Shown: positions 43,802 through 55,172 of the stretch, in pieces
Position numbering within the stretch: the first letter of the stretch is position 1
Layout: each line of letters begins with the position of its first letter
Assembly (NCBI GenBank): GCA_031769625.1
Contig: JAUIMM010000566.1
Location: 3,353,001-3,417,000, forward strand
Origin: Taudactylus pleione
Taxonomy: Eukaryota; Chordata; Amphibia; Anura; Myobatrachidae
Length of the DNA: 64,000 nt
Reading direction: 5' to 3'
Made by a program: the position numbers and the translations under genes
Notes under the pieces: model-generated
Told to the model about the DNA's origin: nothing
What the model saw: only the letters and a program-made list of their open reading frames with translations
Database searches by the model: none

Positions 43802-44276
43802 GGGCCTCATTCAGAGTTGTACGCTAATGCTGCCGCAGCTGCGGAAATATTCTAATACAACAGCTGCAGAAACGTGTATTGAGATGCCCACCGGAGCCTT
43901 CATAGCTGTCCGCAACTGAGTACACATACTCAGCATTGGATACACGTCAGGCAAACATGGACTCCTTGAGTGAGTCTATGGTCGCACAGCAATGCTGCTG
44001 TACCTGAGACGTTGGAGCCATGTTCTCTGCGTACAGAATCGCAGACACTGCCAAAACAGTCACACGGAAAATGGACAGAATATGCCGCCGTTTTTAGCCG
44101 TCACTCCGTTACCTCCCACAAAGTGTTTGCTTCAAGTCAATCACTTGCAATTGATTCCTCATTGCATCCATAATCACAATTCAATCGCCACGCGTGTCCA
44201 CTGCGGCTGGGATGCATGCGCGAACCACCGATAATCGCTGGACTCTGTGAACATTGAATAACTCTGAATGTGGCCC
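43802..44276. mobile_element. Harbinger-type MITE, 475 bp
   Basis: Ends gggcctcattcagagtt and aactctgaatgtggccc; target att duplicated at 43799-43801 and 44277-44279. Interior is diverged from subtypes A and B but keeps ggctgggatgcatgcgcgaa near the right end. Confidence 0.87.
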
Positions 44277-44724
44277 ATTGTTATCTGCTATGCACACACA
44301 GGATTATCAATCATGCCCTTACTGTTATTGAATCACTCCCTGAGGATTCCCAGTATGAAAGGAAGTACAAAGTAACTGCTGTAAATATCCTTGCTTCCCT
44401 CTTCTCCAAAGGGTATATTCTCTTTAAGCTACTACATTGCTGCTGAATCTGTTACCTTCCATACCGATGCCACCAGCACTTAGTATTAAATGACAGAAGA
44501 CAGAGTTAAACTAATACCATACCATTTCTAAATTATTGGGGAAGGGGGTGGGGTTATGTATCATTCTATGGGGAAGAATCAATTCAACTTGATGTGCCGC
44601 CGAGCATAGTGGAGATGCCTGTCTGCACACATATTGGCAGTTTACAGTCGTTCTGATATTGGAAGTTGCGATGCCGGCAGACGCAAAATGCTGTTCCGGA
44701 ATGGCACATTACTGTACTTCCTTC

Positions 44725-45002
44725 CAGAGCCGTAACTAGGGTGGTGCAAACCTGTGCCATGGCACAGGGCACCGCAGGGTAGGGGGTGTTGTTTGGGCCT
44801 GTCAATTTTCCTGTTTATTATCAATCTCACTTGTAATTTCCTCTTATTTTATCCCCAGCATCTCCTGGCCTCATCGCTTCCCTGGCCCTTTCCAAGGCCC
44901 TTTTTCAGGTGCAGTGCATCTTATGTCCCTATTTAAAAAATGGGGGGAGGGCTTCAATGCTCTCTCTGGCACAGGACACCAAAAAGTCTAGTTGCGGCTC
45001 TG
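44725..45002. mobile_element. hAT-type MITE, 278 bp
   Basis: cagagccgtaactagg and ctagttgcggctctg are inverted. Target cttccttc is perfect at 44717-44724 and 45003-45010. Interior tgccatggcacagggcaccg is a motif shared with fragments near 13920 and 44960. Confidence 0.93.
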
Positions 45003-45241
45003 CTTCCTTCATTATGTCCATCACGCAGATTTGAGTCCCACCTATACATGTTTAGGAAAACAGACAGGAGTCATTCTATACACAGAGCCTTACTTTTGTG
45101 CAGACTGACATTGATCAGCAACAACACAAGCTTACGCAGGGGAGAACAAGTAACAGCCACTGGAAGTGACTTGTAGATGCGGAAAATGCTAGTCACTGAT
45201 GCAAAGGCCTTCTTAGTGATATAATATGCCTGTGGTTTATG

Positions 45242-45605
45242 CATACATGCCTACCCTCCCGGTTTTCGCGGGAGGCTCCCGATTTTTCGGGTAACCCCCC
45301 GCACCCCCGGAAGGGTAGGCATTTCTCCCGCTTTCTGCCCACTTCCTAGTGAAGTGGGCAGAATGCGGAGAACTTCCGCAGCACTCGCGGGTCTCTGTGT
45401 AGGGGGCGGGGCTTAATGACGCGATTCTGCGGGAATCGCGTCATTTAGCCCCGCCCCTTATGCAAATCTACGCCAATCGCTGCAATTTGTCGCGAAGGGG
45501 CGGGGCCTAATGATGCAAGATGTCAGGCCCCGCCCCCATCACGACCCGATCTTTCTCCTCTCTCCAAGTCTCCCGCAAAAGAGTACTACAATGTAGGCAA
45601 GTATG
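45242..45605. mobile_element. hAT-type MITE (catacttgcctac family), 364 bp
   Basis: Ends catacatgcctaccctcccg and gtaggcaagtatg; perfect target ggtttatg at 45234-45241 and 45606-45613. Internal palindromes such as ggcggggcttaatgacgcga and its inverse, and cccacttcctagtgaagtgg. Confidence 0.94.
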
Positions 45606-45682
45606 GGTTTATGGCTTAGGAGATTAGTAGTTCAAAATGCTGTGCACACCTCGCTGGACAAATGATCTACTAAAACATGATT

Positions 45683-46107
45683 ATCGGCCTGATACGATGT
45701 TTACGCAGGTGAGCGATAATCTGTGCATGAGACCAAGTTGCACTGCGCATGTGTCACAGTACATTACTGTAATAGTCTCACAGCGACTTTTTACTTGCAG
45801 TGTGATTGACAGACAGGGAGCGTTCTAGGGAGGTAACGGAAAGTGGCGGCAAAGAACACAGACCTGTCGCAACTGTTTTCAGGGCATGTCACAACCTGCG
45901 TCTGCGTTCATGTACGCAGGGAGAGTGGCTCTGGTGTCTCAGTTCCCGTAACTATTCTGAATAGCCATAGCGTTGCTTGGATTAGCAAAGTTGCAGGTGG
46001 GCGTGTCAATACATTTCTTGGCGTCTGCAACATTTGCATATTTTCACACAGCAGCTGCGTAAGGGATCGCCGCGGTGATGGCATTATCGTACATCCCTGA
46101 ATCAGGC
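45683..46107. mobile_element. Harbinger-type MITE, subtype C
   Basis: Left ggcctgatacgatg is a decayed terminal repeat, right ccctgaatcagg is clear. The interior aligns with 47762-48209 (acatttgcatattttcacac near the right end of both). No clean target duplication. Confidence 0.7.
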
Positions 46108-46121
46108 ATATGAGCACAAAT

Positions 46122-46476
46122 CATACTTACCTACTTTGCTGGGCAGCTTTCCGGGAGCAGCAGGAGGGGACCTGCTTCTCTCTTCTTGGGGGGGCGGGGC
46201 CAGACGATAGACGGCATTAGGCCCCGCCCCCTTTACAGAAAACCCCCGTGATTCGCGGGTCCGTGAGGAGGGGGCGGGGCTAAATGACACGATTTGCCTA
46301 ATTTAGCCCCGCCCCTTCCAGACGGACCCGATAATCTCAGGTAAAATCTCCCCATCCTGCCCACTTCACTAGGAAGTGGGCGGGATGCGGGAGATATGCC
46401 TACTCTTCCGGGATCGCGGGGGGTTACCCGACAAATCGGGAGCCTCCCGCGATTCCCGGGAGAGTAGGCATGTATG
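46122..46476. mobile_element. hAT-type MITE (catacttgcctac family), 355 bp
   Basis: Ends catacttacctac and gtaggcatgtatg; target gcacaaat is perfect at 46114-46121 and 46477-46484. It is in the reverse orientation relative to 45242 (gggcggggc blocks appear inverted), only about 500 bp away. Confidence 0.94.
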
Positions 46477-46484
46477 GCACAAAT

Positions 46485-47203
46485 GTAAATTCAAGTTTGT
46501 TTTGAAGGACACTATATTCTAATGAACTTCCTATTGGTACTAATGAGAACTCGTCCATTTACTTTCATTGGGGCCAGGGCCAAGCTGTGACCACTATATT
46601 CCATGTGGACTCAGCTTAGACATGAGCTGAGGGGAACAGACCAGCGATAAGGGAAGGCAGGAATAAGCAGAAAATAATGAAATGTATGTGGCTGCATTAG
46701 GCCTATTGTGTGTGTTGGGTGTTATTGGTGGTGCGGAGATATCAGGGGACGGTTAGCCTATATACTGGACCAGGGCCCAGGGGTCTTTACAGCCCTTCCT
46801 TCTACAGAACGCATTTCTGAAACGGCAAGCATGCTATGTAGTCAGTCTTTTCCATACCAGTAAATCGGGAAATGTTCATAAATGGTGACAGGTGCATTTT
46901 ATGATTGTCATATCCTTACAAACAACATGCCACTTCTACACTGTCTGATGATCAGATATATGCAAGGAGAGGGCGGTCCTGACTTATAATGGGGTCACAC
47001 TAATGAAGCTGATCATGCAAATCATCTGGACAGACACAGAGAGAAAGATATAAGGCTGTGTGATTTCCACAGTGCCTAGTCCTGAGGATGTCACGTTCCC
47101 CTCCAAAGCACAACACTTCAGCCTTATTCCGTGTGACACTGATGGACACAGAGGACTAGTGAATATGAGAGGCCGGGACAAGTGAGAAGATTGTGTTTAT
47201 GTG
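46485..47203. other. No recognisable feature
   Basis: Mixed DNA, no repeats and no family motif in short frames. Confidence 0.35.
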
Positions 47204-47241
47204 AACGAGAGAGAGGGAGAGAGAGAGAAAGAGAGAGGGAT
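47204..47241. repeat. (GA)n microsatellite, imperfect
   Basis: Interrupted GA tract of about 38 bases. Confidence 0.9.
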
Positions 47242-47755
47242 ACGAAGGACAAAGAAAAAGATAAATGTTCTGGTGTTTGAGGTGTTTTGTTTGCTCGGCA
47301 ATGTTACAAACAGTAGGTACAGCATATCCGCGGCATGATTTATGGGCCCTGTCGCACTCTTTGTTTGGTGTAGCATGGAGAATGAATGCCTCGCTGTCAT
47401 CCTGGAAGGATACCTTCTCTCTCTGTGGCGACACTTTCTCTCCTCTCTTCCGCATGCTCTCCTCATTTCACGCCAGAGAACATAAACAATCTTTCATAAT
47501 CCTGACAGTCACACACATGTAGCCCTTGGAGACAAAAGGTGTTTGCTAGTCTCCTCTGCTGGTTCCGAGAGTGGCAAGAGTTTATGGAAATAGGAAATGC
47601 CGCAGTGTACATGAAGAGCTAAAAGAAAATAACCAGCTAAATGCTTCTGCCGCTACACTAATATTCGACAGCATACTGATAACAGTGTTATTACTACAGC
47701 AAATATACTCACTGAGCAATGTCCTATCTCAGGGTACACAGGTCCTGCCTCACTG
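47242..47755. other. Non-repetitive DNA; possible conserved noncoding stretch
   Basis: The block 47300-47520 (gcggcatgatttatgggccc, then ctcgctgtcatcctggaagg) is complex, non-repetitive DNA between two repeat-rich zones. No gene recognised; conservation is untested. Confidence 0.28.
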
Positions 47756-47761
47756 TTGTAC

Positions 47762-48209
47762 GTAGTTGAGCGATTACCAGTAAACTGCGCATGTGTGAAA
47801 GTACATTGCCGTAGTCGCTCGCAGCGACTATTTACTCCCAGTGTGGTTGGCAATCAGGGAGTGTTTGTGGGAGGTAACAGGGAGTGAAGGCTAAATATGA
47901 AGGAGCATGGGCGACATTTTCAGAGGCATGTTACATCCTGCCTCTGCAATCACGTACGCAAGGAAAATGTCTCCGGCATCTCAGTTCCTGCGGCCATTCC
48001 ACACGACCATAGGGTTACTCAGAAGACCGATAATCGGACGATCTGTGACCGATGCTGCATCTCTCTATCTAGATGCTTGGATTTGCAATTCCGCAGGTGG
48101 GTGTCTCAATACATTCCTCGGCGTCTGTGACATTTGCATATTTTCGCACACCCACTCTGTACACAGATGCAGCAGCAGCGGGATTAGCGTACTATTCTGA
48201 ATCAGGCCC
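47762..48209. mobile_element. Harbinger-type MITE, subtype C, left end lost
   Basis: Right end ttctgaatcaggccc is intact. Interior matches 45683-46107 (gtttgtgggaggtaacaggg, acatttgcatattttcgcac). The left terminal repeat is not recognisable. Confidence 0.68.
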
Positions 48210-48441
48210 ACAGATACAGGTGTGTCCTCATATATCCAGCCTCAATAGGCAATGTGGCGCGAGAAGCCTGGCGTGAGTGAGCCGCCAGGTCCCATACACC
48301 TATGCTAGCATCAAGCATCTTTTTCACATCTTTTACACCCATAACTTTTCATCTTAGTCACAATGTGATGCTACGAGGACGCACCAGGAGACTGTGCTGA
48401 TCAATTATATATGTGACACTTGTTTATCTGTGTGCGACTGA

Positions 48442-48939
48442 GGGCCTGATTCAGCAAAGATCGCAACTGCGATTATGCATGCAATCGGCCAATTGTTACA
48501 TTCTGCGATCACAGTGACTACACAGATCCATCGCAGAGTAATTGACAGGAGTACCGTTTGGGGTGGTAACGGGGTGGGGTGGGGGGTCGGCAAAAATGCA
48601 GGCGTGCCAGGGCATTTGAGTGCCGTTACAGGGGTGTGCATAAATTAGCTGCTGTGATGCTATATGCAGCTTGGGCTTTCACTGCGTGTGATGAGGTTAG
48701 CAATTCCTGAGTAAGGTCAGACCTTGTGCAAGTTTGCGTGAGGCTGTGATTGTACTCGAAGTTACCGATGGTATCGCAGTCTTGCTAAGTATTACGGATG
48801 TGTACAGGAGGTAAAGTGGGCGTCCTTATATTACGCTGCGTATGGCATTGCGATTGCAATCATCAGCATATCTTCACAGTGAGACTGCGTACGTAATCGC
48901 TATTACGATCGCAATATCGATCCTTGCTAAATCAGGCTC
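48442..48939. mobile_element. Harbinger-type MITE
   Basis: Starts gggcctgattcagcaaagat, ends ttgctaaatcaggctc. Left flank tga, right flank tgt. It lies immediately before a second member of the superfamily. Confidence 0.78.
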
Positions 48940-48942
48940 TGT

Positions 48943-49543
48943 GGGTCTCATTCAGAGCCGCTCGTAAGCGGCCGCTCGTTCGTTCCGAGCGATGTTTGCA
49001 CATCTGCGCATGCGTATGGGTTTTAGTACGCATGCGCGAACCAGTCAGTGCGGTCAGAAATCGTGTGCTTGCAATATATCGAATGCCTGCTAATTTGAGT
49101 GACAGAGTGAGGCGTTTCTGGGTGGTAACAGGGGAAGGTGCTTGAAAACGGGGTGTGGAGATCCGAACGCAGGCGTGCCAAATGGTCAAAACGGGCGTTT
49201 AATGGGTGTGCATAATTAACAAAGCAGCGTCATCGACCACGTCAGTTGGGTGTCTTTTAGCCAGAACTGCTCACAGTGATTGCGGTAGGAAAAACCAACC
49301 ACAAGAATAGCGAGCAGTTCATACGCTGTTCGATGTACTCGATTAATCTAATAAATAGCGGACATGACGTATGATGCAAGCGGCCAGGGGGCGTTTTTTA
49401 CAAAATAACGACCGCATGTTTTGTTCGCTCGTTCAGACATGGAGGCGTCAGCAGACCGCAAAGAGCGAACGGTTAATTTAAATAGCCACCCCCTTTTTTC
49501 TGAACGAGCGAGCGCAAATAGCGTCCGGCTCTGAATCAGACCC
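48943..49543. mobile_element. Harbinger-type MITE, subtype A, 601 bp
   Basis: Starts gggtctcattcagagccgct, ends cggctctgaatcagaccc. Interior aligns throughout with 14587-15185: gttcgctcc/gttcgttcc, gagcgatgtttgc, the gcatgcgtatg hairpin, gtcatcgaccacgtca. Right flank tga equals the left flank of its neighbour at 48439-48441. Confidence 0.85.
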
Positions 49544-49829
49544 TGAGTCTGAATACGAAGCACAATGGAACTTAGAAATGACATAGAAAAGAGCTGCAGC
49601 CGCTGCATTGTAGCACTTACACAGATTCATACTCGGTCGCACACAGATATATGTGTCGCATATCAAATTAATCAGCACAGTCTCCTGTTACGTCCTACTA
49701 CATCGCATTGCGACTAAGATGCATTTTAGGGCAAAAAAGATGTCCAGCGCTAGCATAGTCGAACCGGACTTGGAGCGTTAAGAGAGCCTTTTTGACGTGA
49801 CTGCAGCAAAGCTGTACACATCTGTAGCT

Positions 49830-50695
49830 ATTTAATAGTCTGAAAAAAAAGTGAGTGGCTTAACTAAATTATATATATTGTTGGATCGTGCAATGAACCT
49901 TTAGTACATTCCTGCCTATAAACCTCTAAGATTCACCTGCCTAGAACCTCTAAGACAAAACCTGCCTATACCTTCTAAAACCATACGGTGTCGCTAATTA
50001 GCGCTGTGTTTAATTATACCATTAATAAAACTCTAAGACAGTTGAATAGCGGTCCAACGCGCTAAAGATTATTATTCAGGTAAAAGTACAGATGTTACCA
50101 CGCTATGATCTAACAATGAGCGCAAACTAAATTGTACAAACATTAGGTCATAAGGTACAGTCAATACATACGCGTGCGCTCTGGGACCAGATACCGGCAT
50201 CAATAATGAGACCTTCGTCGAAACAGCATAACAGGAACACCGCAGCCTGGCATCTCGTTTCAGAGCACTCACATATATACCCGTACTGGGATAAGCAATA
50301 CAATAGAATACGTTGGCAGGTTCTCATTGGTTCCTCTTCTTGCTTCTTCCGTTACGGTACAATTCATAGGTCAGTGCAAAGACTCAACCCAGCCTCTAAC
50401 AGCCAGATTGTGTTCACCTTCCCGCTGCATAATAAATCTAATCTAACTATGGCATACAACATTTCAAGAAGTAATTCTCTCTAACATTCATATTTCATAG
50501 CCGCATGTTCTGATCTCCTCACCGAAGCCACCGGAACGCTGTGGGAACAGAGTAAATCAGTACGGCACCAAACACGGTCCAATTGCCATTTACTAAGCCA
50601 TAGTTACAGAAAACATTCATTTCTTTATATGCTGACATTGCGATTAAACCAAGTAATAATCATTCCTTTCGCGCTGCGGGACCATTGCTTTTAAA
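49830..50695. other. No gene; short local repeat
   Basis: A ~28-bp word (cctgcctataaacctctaag) occurs about three times at 49912-49975. gcgctgtgtttaattatacc and gcggtccaacgcgctaa are unassigned. No coding signal. Confidence 0.35.
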
Positions 50696-50699
50696 TGTG

Positions 50700-51075
50700 T
50701 ATGCGGGGAGAAATGACACTAAATTGTGTTGTGCATTTGAGGGTCTGTGGGGCACTTAGCGACCAGCACTAAGTTGGAAAGGCTTCTGTGTATGTGTATG
50801 AGCATGCCAGTATGGGTTTGGGAAAGATCACTAAAAAGCTGGCTGTGCGTCTAAATAGCTATTTTGCGTTGTCCTATGTTTAACATGAAGTGCAGGGAAA
50901 ACGCCACTAATTTGCTACATCTCGAATATAAGTCTGTAGTGATTTTAATGTGTTGGAAAGTTATTTTATGTCTGCTAAACACCGTCGGTAGGTGTTTGGG
51001 GAAGATTGTTAAAAAGCTGTTTGTGCTACTTTTTAGCAACTTTGCGTTGTGAGTAGCAAAATTGCTACTTTTAGC
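50700..51075. repeat. ~177-bp imperfect tandem repeat
   Basis: aaaaagctggctgtgcgtct then ctattttgcgttgt (50832-50872) recurs as aaaaagctgtttgtgctact then aactttgcgttgt (51011-51050), and the DNA before each is also alignable. About two copies, diverged. Confidence 0.6.
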
Positions 51076-51089
51076 AATTTTGCACTGTG

Positions 51090-51345
51090 GATTGTGTACT
51101 ATGTATTTTTGACAAAACGGCGCTTGTGTAAGCTTTCTTTTCTAAAATGGAGTCTTGCTGCCATTCACAAGATGGCATCTTGCGGCCAGTCGCAAGATGG
51201 TGTCGCCACGATTACATTTTAAGCTGAACTTGTCTCAGCCAATTTTTCAGCTTTGACAATATAAAAAGACAATAAAGTACATTTTACCACGTATTGTACA
51301 AGCTATTCATTTACATAATTGCAACCTCAATGGAGGATTACAACC
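51090..51345 (+). promoter_or_regulatory. Possible LTR-like promoter/polyA segment
   Basis: tataaaaag at 51260-51268 is followed within 12 bases by aataaa (51271), the close TATA/polyA spacing seen in some LTRs. Just upstream are caagatgg motifs (51168, 51194) and a gccaattttt CCAAT box (51239). The TG start, CA end and target duplication were not found, so this is tentative. Confidence 0.35.
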
Positions 51346-51418
51346 ATTGCCAAAAGAATCTCAGGGCTCTGGAATGCAACAGTTGCTGGTAAATTTAAAG
51401 TAAGTTTAGAGTGAGGAC

Positions 51419-51500
51419 AGGGCCGGTGCAAGCCCTGGGGGCACAGCAGGTGGCAACACCCACCACTTGCAAGTGGAGCCCCAACCTGTTGGGTTAACTA
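51419..51500. mobile_element. hAT-type MITE end fragment
   Basis: cagggccggtgcaagccctg followed by ggcacagcaggtggcaacac is typical of the terminal part of hAT MITEs with cagggccg ends. No right end is visible. Confidence 0.4.
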
Positions 51501-52259
51501 TGTAACAGCAAATAACTTTATGAAAATCTATAGAAAAAAACGTACAGATTGTCAATACCGGTACGAGAAGCTGTTTTAGAGCAAGGACTGTAACCTGGAG
51601 GGTGACAGAAGATCCTACAGTCCCACTCCTCTTGCAGAAAGACTAGTCCATACAGACAGAGTAAAAGAAAGAATAAACATTCAGGCCTGCATGGCATCTA
51701 CAACCAAAATGGTTGCCATGGTTGATCTGGAGAGGGAGCTAAGTAGATTTAGCCATATTTAAGAAAGCTGAATTGCTCTCAGGAAGTTGCATTAAGTTCT
51801 CTGTGCAAAGTATTCTAGCTCTAGAAAGAATTAAATATAGATGTAGGTATGGCAAGGGGACTCACAAGTTAGTAAGTCCTTTGATGCTCTTATGATGTGA
51901 TCACTAGTTTGAAAGAAGTAAATTCGGAAAACAACATCCCTATGGTTTAGGATCCACCATGTCAGGCTTGTGTGAGGTTGCAAACTTTTGCTTCAAAATG
52001 TTCTGCTGTGCTTCCCAGACAAATACTTTCATGGAGATCTCAGTAGAGAGCTAATGGGGGCTTGCATGGATTGTAGAGTGAATGGAGTATAAGGGAGCTG
52101 ATCTGAGTTAATATTACTTGGAGATCCTGACCTAAATTTCCCCTTCAGACACCAGTTCTCCGGCTGCACTCTCCTCTGGTGGCCTCACGTTCTCTCATAA
52201 CCAATGCCCTGGGGGTCAGTATGCTGATGGTGTAGGGGTCTTTCTATCCCCCTGCTGCT

Positions 52260-54265
52260 GCTTCCAACTCATACCCTCAGAACCATCCCTTTCATTATCT
52301 TGCTTTGAGGTTATTGCTATTCACCTCTTCCAATCCATTCACCTTGCTGTCATCTATTGTCCCCCTGGCCCTATCTCAAAATTCCTTGACAAATTTGCTT
52401 CCTTCCATTCTTCAATCTCTTCTCTCCCTTATCTTAGGTGACTTCAATATCCCTATCAATGTCCTCATTGCTTTTAAACTCCTTACCCTCACTTAATTTG
52501 GTCTCTCTCCAAGGAACGCCGCTCCCTCCCATATGAGTAGACACTTTTTGTATCTGCTCTTTACTTACCGTTGTGGTATTTCTGACTTTACCAATTCCCC
52601 ATTCCCTCTCTCAGATTTTTTCATTTTACTTATCCTCGCTCCATCTCCACCCACGGCCACCCAAAGCTACCATCACAAAGCATAAGCTTGAGGCTATTGG
52701 CACTATGTTCTTATCCACCCTGCTTGACTTACTTTTCTCCATCATTGTCTCTGTCTACTGCCCTGGACAAGCCGTTTCACTCCATTACTTCTGCTCTAGA
52801 CTGTTGCTCCAGTGGTCACTACTCCCCCTTCAGATCCACACCTCAGCCTTGGCATTCCAAATGCACAGATACCTGTAAAAGTGTTCACAAACCGCCAAGT
52901 GTCATTGGAGGAAATCGCTCTCCAATGCACACTTCATTCATTATTTACTCCTAATCCTCCAACCCCCATTGTTTCTTAGCCACTTTCAACTCCCTCCTCT
53001 GCACTCCCTCCCTCACCACTCCCTCACTCTCTGCTCTTGACTGCACCACTCACTTAATATCTAAAATTGAATCCATATCCCAACATACTCATCATTCCAT
53101 CCTCTTCTTTCCAAGTCTACCTCTCCCCTTCTTCCCTATCCATTTTATTCAAGTTCTCACCCCCTTCTATCTCCCCCTCGACCCTATCCCATCTTGCCTT
53201 CTGCACTCCCTCACCCCTGTTGCCAGTTACCAACTTGCCCCTCTCTTCAATCTTTCCCAGACCTCTGCATTAACGTTCCCCGTTCTTAAAAAAACACCTT
53301 TGATCCTGACACTCTCTAATTACTGCTCCATATCTCTCCTCCCCTTTCCCACTAAACTCTTTGAGCAAATAGTCTACAACTACTTTACCTCCTTTCTATC
53401 CTCCCACTCCCTGCTTGACCCATTTCAGGCTGCCTTTTGTCCTCATCACTCAACATAAACAGCCTTCTCTAAAGTCAGCAATTACCTAATTGCTGCCAAA
53501 TCCAAGGGCCACCACTCTCTGCTTATTCTCCTTAACCACCTTCTCCTTCTGCAAATCCGTCACTTTCTCGGTCTGGATGATACTGCCTCTCCTGGCTGTC
53601 CTCCTGCCTCTCTTTCTATTCTTTCTCTGTCTTCTCTCATGATTCTACTTCTACTCTACTTCCACTACCAGTAGGTGTCCCCTCAAGGATCTGTTCTCTG
53701 ACCTCTTCTATTCTCTCTTTATACATCCTCTAAGGTGAGCTTATCAACTCTTTTGACTCCCAATATAATCTCTATGATGATACTTAGATCTGCCTGTCCC
53801 CCCATGACCTTTCCCCCTCTCTTCTCACTCGTATCTCCAGCTGTCTCTGAAATTTCCTCTTGGATGTCCCAGCATGTCTAAGACTGAGCTGATAATCTTC
53901 CCACCCTTCCGAAAAACCTCTATTGACAGCACCATCATCTCCTTTGGCCCGCAAGTGTGCTGTATTTCTGTACCTTTCACAGACCTGTTGTTTCCATCTC
54001 ATAAATATTTCCAGGATCAAACCCTTTTTCACCCTGGAATCAACTAAGACTCTCACCCACTGGTCATCTCTAGTCTGGACTACTGTAACCTACTCATATC
54101 TGGCTTCCTGTCTCCCACCTCTCTCCACTCCAATCAGTCCTCAATGCTGCTGCCCAGCTCATCTTCCTCTCTAAACATACTACATATGCCTCTCCTATCC
54201 CACAAGCACTACACTGGCTCCCCTTCCCATTCAGAATCCAATTCAAACTTTTCACACTCACTTAC
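52260..54265 (+). pseudogene. L2 LINE ORF2 remnant (endonuclease and RT)
   Basis: Fragmented ORF2. Endonuclease: IHLAVIYCPPGP and LGDFNIPIN in the 52305-52496 frame. Reverse transcriptase: SLLILL (about 53519), GVPSRICSL-like text near 53670, and where YADD is expected (53775) the DNA reads tatgatgatacttag, i.e. YDDT then stop. After that come SKTELIIFPPF (53878) and the thumb region to 54160. Several frame changes are needed to follow it. The product would have nicked target DNA and reverse-transcribed the LINE RNA. Confidence 0.8.
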
Positions 54266-55172
54266 TGTTTAGGAACTGAGGTATTGTTATGGCTTTGTCT
54301 TCACAAACTGAGTCCAGCAACAGCCTTGAGGGCTGGAATTCTCAATTAGTCGTGGCCTATGGGCCAAAGAACAAGATGCAGCTTTTGAGATGAAGAAGCA
54401 GCCTTTGGACTGTGTAGCAGCCTTGAGGGCTGGTAAACTTGGTTAGATGTGGCCTTTGGGCTGTGTAGCAGCCTTTGGGCTGAGTAGCAGCCTCTGGGCT
54501 GTGTAGCAACCTTGAGGGCTGATAAACTTGGCTGGATGCAGCCTTTGAGCTGAGTAGCAGCCTTGAGGGCTGGTAGACTGGGCTAGATGTGGCAGATAAA
54601 GAACTAGAGCCACTGGAGCGAGACAGGTGTTGTGTAGTCAGGAAGCAGTAGTGCGGCCTGTGCTGCCTGGTTGACAGAAACAGCTGCGCTAGAGTGCGGT
54701 CTGTGCTGCCGAAATGACACAAGCAGCGTACGCTAGAGTGCGGCCTGTGCCGCTGAGTTGACACAAGCAGTGTATGCAAATCTGCACACTCTTGATCACT
54801 GTAGTGCGGCCTGTGCCACTGGGTTGACACAAGCAGCGTACGCAGGACTGCACACTCTTTGCTACAGAGTGCTGACTGCACCGCCTAGATGACACAAACG
54901 GCAGGTAGATGGTATGCGAACTGTACCGCCTTGGATGACACAAACAGCAGTATAATAATCTTAGACAGGAGAACTGGAGCTTGACTGGATAACAGGAGAC
55001 AATGCCAGAACCGGAAACACGAAAACTCTATCATCGGCATCAGAGCAGCGTTCGCTTCAGGAGAAAATACATGTCGGAGCCAATCCAGAAAAGATCCCGA
55101 AATGACAGATAGGATGCAGGAGGAGCTTCAGCGAACGCTCGCCCTGCATTCGCAGAGCGGCGGCTTGTGACA
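54266..55172. mobile_element. Solo LTR inserted in LINE, 907 bp
   Basis: Begins tgtttagg and ends cttgtgaca (TG…CA). The five bases cttac flank it exactly (54261-54265 and 55173-55177), and removing one copy restores the LINE's cttacaaagcc. Two internal tandem zones: ~35-bp units with cagccttgagggctgg (54330-54585) and ~70-bp units with gtgcggcctgtgc and gttgacacaagcag (54650-54945). Ty3/gypsy and ERV LTRs both fit a 5-bp duplication. Internal genes were lost by LTR-LTR recombination, or inserted as such. Confidence 0.93.

Larger units (their letters stand above)
48217..49824. mobile_element. Fold-back TA-type MITE hosting two MITEs
   Basis: Ends caggtgtgtcctcata and gctgtacacatctg, TA on both sides (48215-48216 and 49825-49826). 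Arms pair in part: tcatcttagtcacaatg (left) with cattgcgactaagatgca (right). The middle is occupied by two adjacent Harbinger-type MITEs (48442-48939 and 48943-49543). Sister of 18876-19838. Confidence 0.75.
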
